The notes: generated by a model from the sequence alone, not told the origin. A stretch of 64,000 nt of DNA from Agromyces mediolanus (GCF_014648575.1 NZ_BMRJ01000002.1:350149-414148); one strand, 5' to 3'; numbered from the stretch's first letter, positions 26,124 through 35,314 are shown. Translations and numbers: made by a program.

Positions 26124-27797
26124 TCAGTTGAGCCCTTCTGCGAGGGGTCCGAGGGTGAGCACGGGGAAGTAGGTGAGCGCCGTGACGATCACGGTGACGC
26201 CGAGGAGGAGGCCGACGAACTGCGGTCGGTGCGTCGGCAGGGTGCCGGCGGTGGCCGGGACCTTCCGCTGCGCCGCGAGCGAGCCGGCGAGGGCGAGCAC
26301 GAGCACGATCGGCACGAAGCGGCCGAGCAGCATCGCCACGCCGAGCGCGATGTTGAACCACGGCGTGTTCGCCGTCAGCCCGGCGAAGGCCGAGCCGTTG
26401 TTGTTCGACGCGCTCGTGAAGGCGTAGAGCACCTCGCTCATGCCGTGGATGCCGGGGTTCCAGATCGAGGTCGACTCCACGTCCTCCCGGACGCCCGGGA
26501 GCGCGAAGCTCAGGGCGGTGCCCGCGAGCACGAGCGTCGGCGTGACGAGGATGTACAGGCTCGCGAGCTTGATCTCGCGCGGCCCGATCTTCTTGCCGAG
26601 GTACTCGGGCGTGCGGCCGACGAGCAGTCCCGCGATGAACACCGCGATCACGGCGAGCACGAGCATGCCGTAGAGGCCGGAGCCGACGCCGCCGGGGGCG
26701 ACCTCGCCGAGCATCATGTTCAGCATCGGCAGCATGCCGCCGAGCGCCGTGTACGAGTCGTGCATCGAGTTCACGGCACCCGTCGAGGTGAGCGTCGAGG
26801 TCGTGCCGAACAGCGTCGAGCCGAAGATGCCGAAGCGCGTCTCCTTGCCCTCCATCGCACCGCCGGCGAGCTCGGGCGCCGTGCCGCGGCCGGCGGCCTC
26901 GAGGGCGCTGAGCGCGACGAGCGAGAGCACGAAGAGCGTCGCCATGACCGCGAGGATCGCGTAGCCCTGCTTGTTCGACCCCACCATGCGACCGAAGGCG
27001 CGCGGCAGGGCGAAGGGGATGGCGAGCATGAGCACGGTCTCGAACAGGTTCGTCCATGCGGTGGGGTTCTCGAAGGGGTGCGCCGAGTTCGCGTTGAAGA
27101 AGCCGCCGCCGTTCGTGCCGAGGAGCTTGATGACCTCCTGGCTCGCGACCGGGCCGCCGGGCAGCTGCTGGCTGCCGCCGGAGAGGGTCTGCACCTCGGT
27201 GAATCCCGCGAAGTTCTGCACGACCCCGCCGGCGAGGAGCACGACGGCGCCGACGATCGCGAGCGGCAGCAGCACCCGCAGGCAGCCGCGCACCAGGTCG
27301 ACCCAGAAGTTGCCGATCGTGGGTGAGCCGTGCCTGGCGAAGCCGCGCACGAGCGCGATCGCGACGGCGATGCCGACGGCCGCTGAGACGAAGTTCTGCA
27401 CGGCGAGCCCGGCGAGCTGCACGGTGTAGCCCATCGTCAGCTCGGGGGAGTACGACTGCCAGTTCGTGTTGGCGACGAAGGAGGCCGCGGTGTTGAACGC
27501 GAGCCCTTCCGGCACGGCGGGCAGGCCGAGCGAGTACGGCAGCACCGCCTGCGCCCGCTGCAGGGCGTAGACGAGCAGCAGGCCGACGAGCGAGAAGGCG
27601 AGCACGCCGCGGAGGTACGCGGGCCAGGACTGCTCGGCGCGCGGGTCGACGCCGATGAGGCGGTAGAAGCCGCGCTCGACGCGCCAGTCGCGGTCGCTCG
27701 TGTAGGTGCGGGCCAGGTAGTCGCCGAGGGGGCGGTACAGGAGGGCGAGGATCAGCGCGAGGGTGGCCGCCTGCAGGGCGGCGAAGAGGACCTCCAT
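26124..27797 (-). CDS. kdpA: K+-transporting ATPase subunit KdpA
   Basis: Channel-like potassium-translocating subunit of 557 residues with about ten membrane segments. Filter-related motifs are TNWQSYSPE near 113, [18 protein letters not shown] near 230 and NNNGSAFAG near 465, as in the SKT family. It overlaps kdpF by one base (ATGA-type junction). Confidence 0.97.
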   Translation of the reverse strand: MEVLFAALQAATLALILALLYRPLGDYLARTYTSDRDWRVERGFYRLIGVDPRAEQSWPAYLRGVLAFSLVGLLLVYALQRAQAVLPYSLGLPAVPEGLAFNTAASFVANTNWQSYSPELTMGYTVQLAGLAVQNFVSAAVGIAVAIALVRGFARHGSPTIGNFWVDLVRGCLRVLLPLAIVGAVVLLAGGVVQNFAGFTEVQTLSGGSQQLPGGPVASQEVIKLLGTNGGGFFNANSAHPFENPTAWTNLFETVLMLAIPFALPRAFGRMVGSNKQGYAILAVMATLFVLSLVALSALEAAGRGTAPELAGGAMEGKETRFGIFGSTLFGTTSTLTSTGAVNSMHDSYTALGGMLPMLNMMLGEVAPGGVGSGLYGMLVLAVIAVFIAGLLVGRTPEYLGKKIGPREIKLASLYILVTPTLVLAGTALSFALPGVREDVESTSIWNPGIHGMSEVLYAFTSASNNNGSAFAGLTANTPWFNIALGVAMLLGRFVPIVLVLALAGSLAAQRKVPATAGTLPTHRPQFVGLLLGVTVIVTALTYFPVLTLGPLAEGLN

Positions 27798-27886
27798 CAG
27801 AACCGCTCGGGCTTCACGAGGGCGATGACCAGGTAGATGACGGCGGCGATGCCCAGCGCGGCGGCGAGGAGCTCGAAGACGATCAC
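27797..27886 (-). CDS. kdpF: K+-transporting ATPase subunit KdpF
   Basis: A 29-residue single-helix peptide ending [14 protein letters not shown], the KdpF signature. GTG start at 27886 overlaps the stop of the preceding small peptide gene (GTGA), and its own stop overlaps the kdpA ATG. It stabilises the Kdp complex. Confidence 0.92.
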   Translation of the reverse strand: MIVFELLAAALGIAAVIYLVIALVKPERF

Positions 27887-27966
27887 AGCTTCTCGACCCC
27901 CTTGGCGATGAGGGCGACGACCGCGAACACGGCGAGGATGCCGAGGATGGCGACGACGTCGAGCAC
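27883..27966 (-). CDS. 27-residue single-helix peptide at the head of the kdp operon
   Basis: GTG at 27966 is preceded by GGAG at good spacing (5 bases). The peptide is one hydrophobic helix ([20 protein letters not shown]) with an acidic residue at the N-terminus and KGVEKL at the end. It overlaps kdpF by four bases, so translation should be coupled. I infer a KdpF-like accessory peptide; no family name can be given. Confidence 0.65.
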   Translation of the reverse strand: MLDVVAILGILAVFAVVALIAKGVEKL

Positions 27967-28123
27967 GGGGACTCCAGGATCGGGCGCCGCCTGCCGCGGT
28001 CGCGGCGGGCGGGCAGCGGTTCGGCTGCACCTGCGATGCAACACCCGCGGCGGCGGCCGAGCGGCGGTCCTCACGGTTCCCTAACGCCCCGCCCGCCCCA
28101 TCCCTACGCGCCCCTCACGCTCG
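27967..28123. other. Upstream region of the kdp operon, no gene seen
   Basis: About 157 bases between the small peptide gene and the repeat cluster. It should contain the kdp promoter and KdpE site, but I cannot point to a convincing -10/-35 pair or direct repeat. No riboswitch-like structure was recognised. Confidence 0.4.
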
Positions 28124-28460
28124 TGGTTCGCTGAGCCTGCCCTGGTTCGCTGAGCCTGTCGAAGCGCCCCTCGACAAGCTCGGGGAACCATCTGGTTCGC
28201 TGAGCCTGTCGAAGCGACGGCCGCACCCCTCGACAAGCTCGGGGAACCACCTGGCCCGCTGAGCCTGTCGAAGCGCCCCTCGACGAGCTCGGGGAACCAC
28301 CTGGCCCGCTGAGCCTGTCGAAGCGCCCTCGACGAGCTCGGGGAACCACCTGGTTCGCTGAGCCCGTCGAAGCGATCGCACCCCTCGACAAGCTCGGGGA
28401 ACCACCTGGCCCGCTGAGCCTGTCGAAGCGATCGCACCCCTCGACAAGCTCGGGGAACCA
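28124..28460. repeat. Palindromic intergenic repeat cluster 1
   Basis: About six complete units and one truncated unit, each built as GGTTCGCTGAGCCTGTCGAAG, a 3-13 base spacer, then CCTCGACAAGCTCGGGGAACC. The two parts are near reverse complements, so each unit can fold as a hairpin. Variants swap TTC for CCC and AAG for GAG. It fills most of the gap between the MarR gene end and the kdp leader. Confidence 0.9.
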
Positions 28461-28466
28461 GCCGGC

Positions 28467-28955
28467 CTACTCCCCGCGGCGCAGCGCCTCGCGCTCGCCC
28501 TCCCACTCCTCGAGCAGCTCCGGCATCCGCGCCGCCATGAAGCGGAAGAAGCCGGCCATGTCCCGCCCGCGCGCGGCCGCGGCGTCGTCATGGGCGTCGT
28601 CGGCGATCTCGTCGATGAGCTCCGCGAGCCGCGAGTAGATCGGCAGCCCGCTCGTGAGCACCGCGTGCCAGGTGTCGTCGAACAGGCGGTAGCGGTCGCG
28701 GCGGCTGTCGGGGCTCGAGATGCGCTGGGCCATCCGCGCCGTCTGCAGGTAGCGCACCGCGCCCGACACCGCGGCGGCGCTCACGCCGAGCCGCTCGGCG
28801 AGCTCGGCCGCGGTGGAGCCCTCGGCGGGCGAGGCCACGAGGGCCATCAACACGCGCGAGGGCATCCGCGGCATCCCGGCGGCGGTGAGCATCGCCGCCC
28901 CCTCCTCGGCGGCGGCGATCGCGCGGTGCCGGCCGCGATCCTCGGATGCCGTCAC
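28467..28955 (-). CDS. MarR/GbsR-type transcriptional regulator
   Basis: Winged-helix regulator of 162 residues. The DNA-binding helices lie around 50-75 (TAAELAERLGVSAAAVSGAVRYL), and DSRRDRYRLFDDTW forms the wing. It is the last gene of an operon with the two ABC exporter genes and presumably represses them. A 16-bp perfect palindrome upstream of the operon is a likely binding site. The stop codon is 7 bases from the repeat cluster. Confidence 0.85.
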   Translation of the reverse strand: MTASEDRGRHRAIAAAEEGAAMLTAAGMPRMPSRVLMALVASPAEGSTAAELAERLGVSAAAVSGAVRYLQTARMAQRISSPDSRRDRYRLFDDTWHAVLTSGLPIYSRLAELIDEIADDAHDDAAAARGRDMAGFFRFMAARMPELLEEWEGEREALRRGE

Positions 28956-28982
28956 GCGTCCCTCCTCATGTCGATCCGCCGC

Positions 28983-30602
28983 TCAATCGCCCGCCGCGAG
29001 CTCGCGGCGCCGCATCAGGCCGAGCGCGAGCACGCCGCCCGCGGCGACGACGCCGAGCAGCCACCACAGCCCCTTGGCGTCGACCCCGTCGGTGGTGGCG
29101 ACGGGCGTCACGGCGACGGGCGACAGGTTCGTCACCCAGTCGGGCAGCCCGAACAGGGGGCCGAACATCCCCAGCAGCAGCGCGACGAGCACGAGCACCC
29201 AGCCGAGCGCGATCGTGAGCCGCGGCGCGAGCACGAAGACGAGCGCTGTCAGCACCAGGAACACCGCCGCCGCGGCGAGCTGCCCCGCCCCGGCGACGAG
29301 CGCGTCCCAGGCGAGCGAGGCGTCGGCGCCCTTCGCCTGCACGCCGAGCCAGGCGCCGAGCACGGCCGCCGCGCACACGGCGACCGCGGCGCCGAGGCCG
29401 ACGAGGAGGAACGCCCAGAGCCAGCGCACCCGGCCGACGGGCGCGGCGAGCACCTGCTCGGCGGTGCCGTGCGTCTCCTCCTGACGGGCGCGCGTGACGG
29501 TCTGCACGGCGGCGCACGCGGCGAGCACCCCGACGATCGTGAAGAAGATCACGACCATGCCCTGTTCGAGGCTGCCGCCCTTCGACAGCGCGGCGAAGAG
29601 CTCCTCGACCGCGGGGATCTTCGTGCCGATCTCGTCGATCACCGCGCCGAGGCTCGTGGCGAGCACCCCGGTGAGCAGGCCGCCGACGGTCCAGCCGACG
29701 ACGGAGCCGCGCGCGAGCCGCCAGACCAGGCCGAGCGGCGAGCCGAGGCTCGCGGGCGCCTCCAGCCGGCCGGCGCGTTCGGCGATGAAGCTGCCGTCGA
29801 GGTCGCGCAACCGCTGCAGCGCGAAGGCGAGCGCGGTGAGCGCGACGGCGACGGCGGCGCAGAGGGCGAGCGGCCACCAGGCGTCGTCGGCGAAGGGCCG
29901 CGCGTTCTCCGCCCAGCCGAACGGCGAGAGCCAGGTGAGCCAGGAGCTCTCGATGCGCTGCAGATCGCTCGACGGCGTGCCGAGGGCGTTGCCGAGCCCG
30001 CAGACGAGGAAGCTCCCGAGCAGCACCCAGACGCCGAGCGAGTTCGCGCCGCGCGAGGTGCGCATGAGCTGCGCCGCCACGAGGCCGACGCCGAGGAACA
30101 CGAGCCCGACGGCGGCCGCGGCGATCCCGGACACGATCGAGCCGAGCGGGGCGTAGCCCGCCCCGGCGAAGCAGGCGGCGACGAGCGCGGCGAGCGCGAG
30201 GTTCGCGCCGATGCCGTGCAGCACCGTCGCGACGAGCGGCGCGGTGCGCCCGGCCGGGGTCGCGGCGACGAGCTCCGCCCGGCCCAGCTCCTCGTCCATG
30301 CGGCTGTGCCGCACGGCGAGGAAGCTCGACATGAACGCCGCCATCATCGCGAGGAACGGCAGGATCAGGAACAGCGTGAAGGCGTCGAGCTCCGCCCCGG
30401 ACGGCAGCCCGCGGAAGAGCATGATGACGGGGTTCGCGGCGACCGCGGCGAGCACCTCCTGCCGGTCGGCCTCGGTGCCGTAGGACTGCTGCACCCCGCC
30501 GACGGCGGCGAGCGCGAGCAGCGCGGTGCCGCCGACCCAGAGCACGAGCTGCCAGCGGTCGCGGCGCAGGCGCTGGCCGAGCAGCGCGCCGAGGGCGCTC
30601 AT
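28983..30602 (-). CDS. ABC-2 type exporter permease (antibiotic/multidrug type)
   Basis: Membrane subunit of 539 residues with about twelve hydrophobic segments in two halves, the layout of the polyketide/tetronasin-type exporter permeases. LAVRHSRMDEELGRAELVAATPAGR near 90-115 and ETHGTAEQVLAAPVGRVRWL near 375 are typical paired cytoplasmic loops. It starts inside the ATPase gene end (4-base overlap). The substrate is unknown. Confidence 0.85.
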   Translation of the reverse strand: MSALGALLGQRLRRDRWQLVLWVGGTALLALAAVGGVQQSYGTEADRQEVLAAVAANPVIMLFRGLPSGAELDAFTLFLILPFLAMMAAFMSSFLAVRHSRMDEELGRAELVAATPAGRTAPLVATVLHGIGANLALAALVAACFAGAGYAPLGSIVSGIAAAAVGLVFLGVGLVAAQLMRTSRGANSLGVWVLLGSFLVCGLGNALGTPSSDLQRIESSWLTWLSPFGWAENARPFADDAWWPLALCAAVAVALTALAFALQRLRDLDGSFIAERAGRLEAPASLGSPLGLVWRLARGSVVGWTVGGLLTGVLATSLGAVIDEIGTKIPAVEELFAALSKGGSLEQGMVVIFFTIVGVLAACAAVQTVTRARQEETHGTAEQVLAAPVGRVRWLWAFLLVGLGAAVAVCAAAVLGAWLGVQAKGADASLAWDALVAGAGQLAAAAVFLVLTALVFVLAPRLTIALGWVLVLVALLLGMFGPLFGLPDWVTNLSPVAVTPVATTDGVDAKGLWWLLGVVAAGGVLALGLMRRRELAAGD

Positions 30603-31624
30603 CGCCGCGCCCCCTCCCTGGCGGTGTGCGAGGACCCGGCGGATGCCTCGACGGCGGATGCCGCGCCGTCGCCGATCTCGTCGCCGTAGTGCCGCAGGAA
30701 CAGCTCCTCGAGCGAGGGCGGCTCGATGCGCAGGCCGCGCACGTTCCGGCTCGCGAGGGCGGGCAGGATGCCGGCGACGCGATCGCTGTCGACGGTGAAC
30801 CGGGCCCGCCCGTCGGCGACGGCGGCGTCGTGGATGTCGGGGAGGCCGGCGAACGCGGTGTCGGCCGAGGCATCCGCCGCGCCCGAGGCATCCGTTCCGT
30901 CCGCCGCATCCGCCGCGTTCCCCGCGTCGAACGACACCTCCGTGCGGGTGAGGTGGCGGAGTTCGGCGAGCGTGCCGCTCTCGACGACGCGGCCGGCGCG
31001 GATGATCGACACCCGGTCGCAGAGCTGCTCCACCTCCGACAGGATGTGGCTCGACAGCAGCACGGTCGCGCCCGAGGCGCGCACGCGCGCGACCTCGCGG
31101 CGGAACACGAGCTCCATCAGCGGGTCGAGTCCGCTCGTCGGCTCGTCGAGGATGTAGAGCTCGGCGGGCACTGCGAACGCGGCGATGAGCGCGACCTTCT
31201 GCCGATTGCCCTTCGAGTACGCGCGGCCTTTCTTGCGCGGGTCGAACTGGAAGGCCTCGACGAGGCGGGCCTTCTCGGCCCGGTAGCCGGGGTCGCGGTG
31301 CGCGGCGCCGCGCAGCCGGGCGAGGAAGTCGACGGCCTCCCCGCCGGAGAGGTTCGGCCAGACGCTGACGTCGCCGGGCACGTAGGCGATCCGCCGGTGC
31401 AGGGCGACGGCGTCGCGCCAGGGGTGCGCGTCGAAGACGCTCGCCACCCCCGAGCTCGCGCGGGCGAGGCCGAGCAGGATGCGGATGGTCGTGGACTTCC
31501 CCGCGCCGTTCGGGCCGAGGAATCCGTGCACCTGGCCGGCGTCGACCTCGAGGTCGAGCCCGTCGAGGGCGCGGGTGCGACCGTAGCGCTTCACGAGGTC
31601 GCTGGTGCGGATGACGGTGGTCAT
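30599..31624 (-). CDS. ABC exporter ATP-binding protein
   Basis: ATPase subunit of 341 residues. Walker A GPNGAGKSTT is near 37, and YSKGNRQKVALIAAF near 135 replaces the canonical LSGGQ signature, as in drug-exporter ATPases. Walker B LYILDEPTSGLDPL is near 155. A C-terminal variable region contains an Ala/Asp-rich insert (NAADAADGTDASGAADAS). It is first gene of the ATPase-permease-MarR operon and probably leaderless. Confidence 0.88.
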   Translation of the reverse strand: MTTVIRTSDLVKRYGRTRALDGLDLEVDAGQVHGFLGPNGAGKSTTIRILLGLARASSGVASVFDAHPWRDAVALHRRIAYVPGDVSVWPNLSGGEAVDFLARLRGAAHRDPGYRAEKARLVEAFQFDPRKKGRAYSKGNRQKVALIAAFAVPAELYILDEPTSGLDPLMELVFRREVARVRASGATVLLSSHILSEVEQLCDRVSIIRAGRVVESGTLAELRHLTRTEVSFDAGNAADAADGTDASGAADASADTAFAGLPDIHDAAVADGRARFTVDSDRVAGILPALASRNVRGLRIEPPSLEELFLRHYGDEIGDGAASAVEASAGSSHTAREGARR

Positions 31625-31631
31625 GCGCGCG

Positions 31632-31637
31632 ACGCTA
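31632..31637 (-). promoter_or_regulatory. Leaderless-type -10 box (TAGCGT) for the exporter operon
   Basis: TAGCGT, 7 bases, then the ATG at 31624. A -35-like TTCACG lies 17 bases upstream and is inside the palindrome described next. Confidence 0.55.
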
Positions 31638-31644
31638 CGCCGAT

Positions 31645-31660
31645 TTCACGAATTCGTGAA
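31645..31660. promoter_or_regulatory. Perfect 16-bp palindrome, candidate MarR operator
   Basis: TTCACGAATTCGTGAA is its own reverse complement and overlaps the -35 region of the exporter operon. Position and symmetry fit repression by the MarR/GbsR protein encoded at the operon's end. Confidence 0.6.
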
Positions 31661-31714
31661 TCTTCCTAACGGAATCCTTACGCCCGAGTCGTGGAGGCCG
31701 CCCGCGCGCGTCCG

Positions 31715-32383
31715 CTATTCGAGCGCCGCGAACTTCTCGATGTCGCCCTCGGTGCCGGTCACGATGATGAGGTCGTGGTTCGACACCACCGTCTTCTCCG
31801 TCGCGTAGGTGAACGGCTTGCCCGGGCTCTTCACGCCGACCACGGTGACGTTGTGCTTCGTGCGCACGCCCGACTCGGTCAGGTTCTTGCCGCGGATCGG
31901 CTTCGGCGGGTACATCTTCACGAGCGCGAAGTCGTCGTCGAACTCGATGAAGTCGAGCATCCGCCCGCTGACGAGGTGCGCGGTGCGCTCGCCCGCCTCG
32001 CGCTCCGGGTAGATGACGTGGTTCGCGCCGATGCGCTGCAGGATCTTGCCGTGCGAGGCGGAGATCGCCTTCGCCCAGATCTGCGGCACGCCGAGGTCGA
32101 CGAGGTTCGCCGTGATGAGCACGGACGCCTCGATCGAGGAGCCGACCGCGCAGACCGCGGTCGAGAAGTCCTGCGCGCCGATCTGCTTCAGCGCGTCGAT
32201 GTTCTTCGCGTCGGCGACGACGGCGTGCGTGACCCGCTCGGCCCACTTCTGCACGAGGGACTCGTCGGTGTCGACGGCGAGCACCTCGCGGCCGAGCCGG
32301 TCGAGCTGCCCCGCGGTCGCGGCGCCGAAGCGGCCGAGCCCGATCACGAGGACGGGGGCGTTGTGCTTGATGCGATCAACCAA
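31715..32383 (-). CDS. ktrA: Potassium channel regulatory subunit, KtrA/TrkA type
   Basis: Cytoplasmic RCK protein of 222 residues. The Rossmann nucleotide-binding motif VIGLGRFGAATAGQL is at 13-27 and the conserved acid at VDTDE near 38. A C-terminal TrkA-C domain follows from about 140. One RCK domain (not two) favours KtrA over TrkA. It gates the KtrB channel in response to nucleotides or c-di-AMP in relatives. It overlaps the end of ktrB by 8 bases. Confidence 0.9.
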   Translation of the reverse strand: MVDRIKHNAPVLVIGLGRFGAATAGQLDRLGREVLAVDTDESLVQKWAERVTHAVVADAKNIDALKQIGAQDFSTAVCAVGSSIEASVLITANLVDLGVPQIWAKAISASHGKILQRIGANHVIYPEREAGERTAHLVSGRMLDFIEFDDDFALVKMYPPKPIRGKNLTESGVRTKHNVTVVGVKSPGKPFTYATEKTVVSNHDLIIVTGTEGDIEKFAALE

Positions 32384-33821
32384 CGATGGGCCTCTCTTCC
32401 GGTCGTTTGAACAGCTGCCGGCGGGTGCTCGCGGCGAGCGCTGCGGCGAGGGTGACGGTGCCGACGCGTCCCATGAACATCGTGCCCGCCATGACGTAGA
32501 CGCCCTCCGGCGGCAGTTCGGCGGTGAGCCCGGTCGACAGTCCGCAGGTCGCGAAGGCCGAGATGACGTCGAAGAGCACGTTCTCGAACGGCGCCTTCGT
32601 GATCTGCAGGATCGCGATGGAGGCCGCGGCGACGATCGTCGCGCCCCAGAGCACGACCGAGACCGACAGGCGCAGCATGTCGCGCGGGATGCGTCGGCCG
32701 AACGCCTCCATCGAAGGGGCGCCGCGCGCCTCGGCGACGGCCGCGAGGAACAGCACCGCGAGCGTCGTCACCTTGATGCCGCCCGCGGTGGACGCGGAGC
32801 CGCCGCCGATGAACATCAGCATGCTGCTGACGAGCTGGCTGGAGCCGTAGAGGTCGTGCATGTCGACGGTGGCGAAGCCGCCGGATCTCGTCATCGCGGA
32901 CATGAAGAACGACTGGAAGATCGTCGGCCCGGCATCGAGGTGGCCGTAGGTCTTCGGGTTGGCATGCTCGAGCAGGATGAACATCGCCGCGCCGGCGATG
33001 AACAGGATCACGGTCGTGGTGAGCGTGAGCTTCACGTGCACGCTCCACTTGCGCGGGGTGCGCCACGCCTTCGCGAGCGCGAAGATCACCGGGAAGCCGA
33101 GGCTGCCGAGGAACACGCCGACCATGAGCAGCGACTGCATCCAGTAGTCGTGCTCGAAGGGCGCGAGGCCGCCCGGGTTCGGCGAGAAGCCGGTGTTCGT
33201 GAACGCCATCGCCGAGTAGTACAGGCTGTACCAGATCGAGTGGCCGACGTCGTATCCCGCGGCGAGCATGCTCGGCATGAGGCCGATCGCGAGCGCCGCC
33301 TCGATGACGAGGGCGCTCACCGCGACGGTGAACAACAGCCCGCCGACCTCGCCGAGGCGGATCGCCTGGCGCTCCGCCACGGGGCCGACGTGCAGCCGTG
33401 AGGGGTTCGTGTCGCTCGCGGCCATGAGCTTCGCCCGCAGGCCGAGGCGCCGCGAGATCACGAAGCCCAAGGTCGTCGCGAGGGTCAGCACGCCGATGCC
33501 GCCGATGTTCACGCCGAGGTAGACGAGCCCGTGCCCGAACGGCGACCAGTAGGTCGCCATGTCCACGGTCGACAGACCCGTCACACAGATGACCGAGACG
33601 GCGGTGAACAGCGCGTCGTGCAGCGGCGCGGAGGGTGCCTCGCCGGCCCGCGCGATCGGCAGGGAGAACAGCAGCGTGAAGACGAGGATGAGCGCCGCGA
33701 AGACGAGGATGGCGAAGCGGGACGGCGAGTGCTTGACCAGGCCGTCGACGGCGTCGCGGACGACCCCGAGCCAGCTGCGGCTCCCGCGACCGGGGTTCCC
33801 GATCGTCGGCCGTGCGTGCAT
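32376..33821 (-). CDS. ktrB: Potassium channel/transporter subunit, KtrB/TrkH type
   Basis: Membrane protein of 481 residues with about eight main helices and repeated filter segments such as SVICVTGLSTVD, AFTNTGFSPNPGG, SAMTRSGGFATVD and SAFATCGLSTGLT. It mediates Na+- or H+-coupled K+ uptake with the partner KtrA. ATG 33821 is chosen over 33857 because GGAGGGGG stands 5 bases before it. It is divergent from an ArsR-fold regulator. Confidence 0.92.
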   Translation of the reverse strand: MHARPTIGNPGRGSRSWLGVVRDAVDGLVKHSPSRFAILVFAALILVFTLLFSLPIARAGEAPSAPLHDALFTAVSVICVTGLSTVDMATYWSPFGHGLVYLGVNIGGIGVLTLATTLGFVISRRLGLRAKLMAASDTNPSRLHVGPVAERQAIRLGEVGGLLFTVAVSALVIEAALAIGLMPSMLAAGYDVGHSIWYSLYYSAMAFTNTGFSPNPGGLAPFEHDYWMQSLLMVGVFLGSLGFPVIFALAKAWRTPRKWSVHVKLTLTTTVILFIAGAAMFILLEHANPKTYGHLDAGPTIFQSFFMSAMTRSGGFATVDMHDLYGSSQLVSSMLMFIGGGSASTAGGIKVTTLAVLFLAAVAEARGAPSMEAFGRRIPRDMLRLSVSVVLWGATIVAAASIAILQITKAPFENVLFDVISAFATCGLSTGLTAELPPEGVYVMAGTMFMGRVGTVTLAAALAASTRRQLFKRPEERPIVG

Positions 33822-33879
33822 CGAGCCCCCTCCAGCCTTGCGTGACGCGTGTGTCATGGTACTCCCCGGCGCGAGTGGC

Positions 33880-33885
33880 TACCCT
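33880..33885 (+). promoter_or_regulatory. Leaderless-type -10 box (TACCCT) for the ArsR-fold regulator
   Basis: TACCCT, 6 bases, then ATG at 33892. Confidence 0.5.
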
Positions 33886-33891
33886 TGCACC

Positions 33892-34311
33892 ATGGCGGAC
33901 ATCTTCGACGTGGTGGCGGATTCGACCCGGCGAGACATCCTCGCCGTGCTTCTCGAGCGCGAGCAGAGCGAACCGTCGTCCGGCGGCGAGATCAGCGTCT
34001 CGGAGATCGTCGCCGCCCTCGGCGTGAGCCAGCCGACCGTGTCGAAGCACCTCAAGGTGCTCCGCGAGGCGGGGCTCGTCGCCGTGCGCGAGGAGGGCCA
34101 GCACCGCTACTACCGGCTCGACCGGGAGCCGCTCGAGACGATCGAGGACTGGCTCATTCCGTTCACGGCATCCGATGCCGCCGCCGATGCCGCGACCCTC
34201 GCGAGCGCCGCGATCTCGCTGAACGACGACCAGCGCGCCTTCGCCTCGCGCCTCGGCGCCGCGTTCGCCGAGACCGCCCAGCGCGTCACGCAGGTGGTCA
34301 AGCGCAAGTAG
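33892..34311 (+). CDS. ArsR-fold winged-helix regulator
   Basis: Regulator of 139 residues. The DNA-binding part runs from about 5 to 85 (FDVVADSTRRDILAVLL, VSEIVAALGVSQPTVSKHLK, then wing REEGQHRYYRL). It has an extra Glu/Ser-rich loop at 25-32 and a C-terminal helical tail with no metal-binding cysteine pair, so it is probably not a metal sensor. Divergent from ktrB. The ATG is leaderless-type. Confidence 0.85.
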   Translation: MADIFDVVADSTRRDILAVLLEREQSEPSSGGEISVSEIVAALGVSQPTVSKHLKVLREAGLVAVREEGQHRYYRLDREPLETIEDWLIPFTASDAAADAATLASAAISLNDDQRAFASRLGAAFAETAQRVTQVVKRK

Positions 34312-34314
34312 CCC

Positions 34315-34682
34315 TGGTTCCCCGAGCTCGTCGAGGGGCCTTGGCTCCCCGAGCCTGTCGAGGGGCGCTTGGTTCCCCGAGCCTGTCGAGGGGCCGAGCT
34401 CGTCGAGGGGCCGAGCTTGTCGAGGGGCCCGCTGGTTCCCCGAGCTTGTCGAGGGGTCGAGCTTGCCGAGGGCGCTTCCGACAAGCTCAGCGAACCAGGT
34501 GGTTCCCCGAGCTTGTCGAGGGGTCGAGCTTGTCGAGGGGCCGCTTCGACAAGCTCAGCGAACCAGATGGTTCCCCGAGCTCGTCGAGGCGCTTCGACCG
34601 GCTCAGCGAACCAGATGGTTCCCCGAGCTTGTCGAGGGGCCGGGCTCGTCGAGGGGCCGCTTCGACCGGCTCAGCGAACCAG
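34315..34682. repeat. Palindromic intergenic repeat cluster 2, inverted orientation
   Basis: Same family as the cluster at 28124 but mostly reversed: TGGTTCCCCGAGCTTGTCGA alternating with GCTTCGACAAGCTCAGCGAA. Several units are fused or truncated. It fills the gap between two convergent genes, so it could act as a bidirectional terminator. Confidence 0.9.
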
Positions 34683-34683
34683 C

Positions 34684-35193
34684 TCAGCGCAGCGGCTTGA
34701 TCATCTCCAGCTCGAGGCCGCCGGGCGCGAGCTCGTACTGGCGGCTGCGGCCGGTGAGCGTGAAGCCGAGCTTCTCGTAGAACCGCCGCGCCCGCGCATT
34801 CGTCTCGTGCACCTCGAGCCGCAGGGTGTCGCCGAGGCCGAGCGCCCAGCGCTCCACCCCGTCGAGGAGCGCCCGGGCGACCCCGTGCCCGTCGCCGCGG
34901 CGGTCGGGGGCGACGAAGACGCCGACGAGCATCGGTCCCGTGGCGGCATCCGGCACGTACCCGCCCATCGTGCCGATCCAGCGCGCGCCCTCGATCGCGA
35001 CGAGCGCGGTCTGCCCGGCCGTCTCGCCGCGGCGGGCGCGGAGCCGCCAGCCCGCCTCGTCGACGTCGAGCGCGTGCTCGAGCGTCTCGGCGTAGGCGAT
35101 CGGCTCGTCGCGGAGCATCTCGAGGCGGAGGGCGCGCACTTCGCGCCAGTCGTCCTCGCGGGTGGAACGGACGGTGAACGGCGTGCCGGGCAT
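34684..35193 (-). CDS. GNAT family N-acetyltransferase
   Basis: Acetyl-CoA-dependent acetyltransferase of 169 residues. The acetyl-CoA loop is PDRRGDGHGVARALLDGVE near 97-115, and VHETNARARRFYEKLGF near 130-146 is the conserved C-terminal motif. The acceptor is unknown. The ATG follows TAGCGT by 6 bases, and GGAGG also lies just upstream. Confidence 0.88.
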   Translation of the reverse strand: MPGTPFTVRSTREDDWREVRALRLEMLRDEPIAYAETLEHALDVDEAGWRLRARRGETAGQTALVAIEGARWIGTMGGYVPDAATGPMLVGVFVAPDRRGDGHGVARALLDGVERWALGLGDTLRLEVHETNARARRFYEKLGFTLTGRSRQYELAPGGLELEMIKPLR

Positions 35194-35199
35194 CCTCCG

Positions 35200-35205
35200 A
35201 CGCTA
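35200..35205 (-). promoter_or_regulatory. Leaderless-type -10 box (TAGCGT) for the GNAT gene
   Basis: TAGCGT, 6 bases, ATG at 35193. Confidence 0.45.
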
Positions 35206-35314
35206 CCCGAGGCCCGCGGTCGGGGCATGCGGATGGATCGGGTAGACTACCCCGAGGCTCTTTGGGCCCTCGGCTGCGGCACGCGCGGCCGACACGATCT
35301 TCAGTGAGGTTTCG

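Noticed and set aside
28104-28591. Open frames reading WFPELVEG/GSPSLSRG-type repeats
   Set aside because: These are translations of the palindromic intergenic repeats, present in several frames; no start signals or conserved domain.
34371-35307. Plus-strand frame across repeat cluster 2 and the GNAT gene
   Set aside because: It is antisense to a clear acetyltransferase and otherwise made of repeat sequence.
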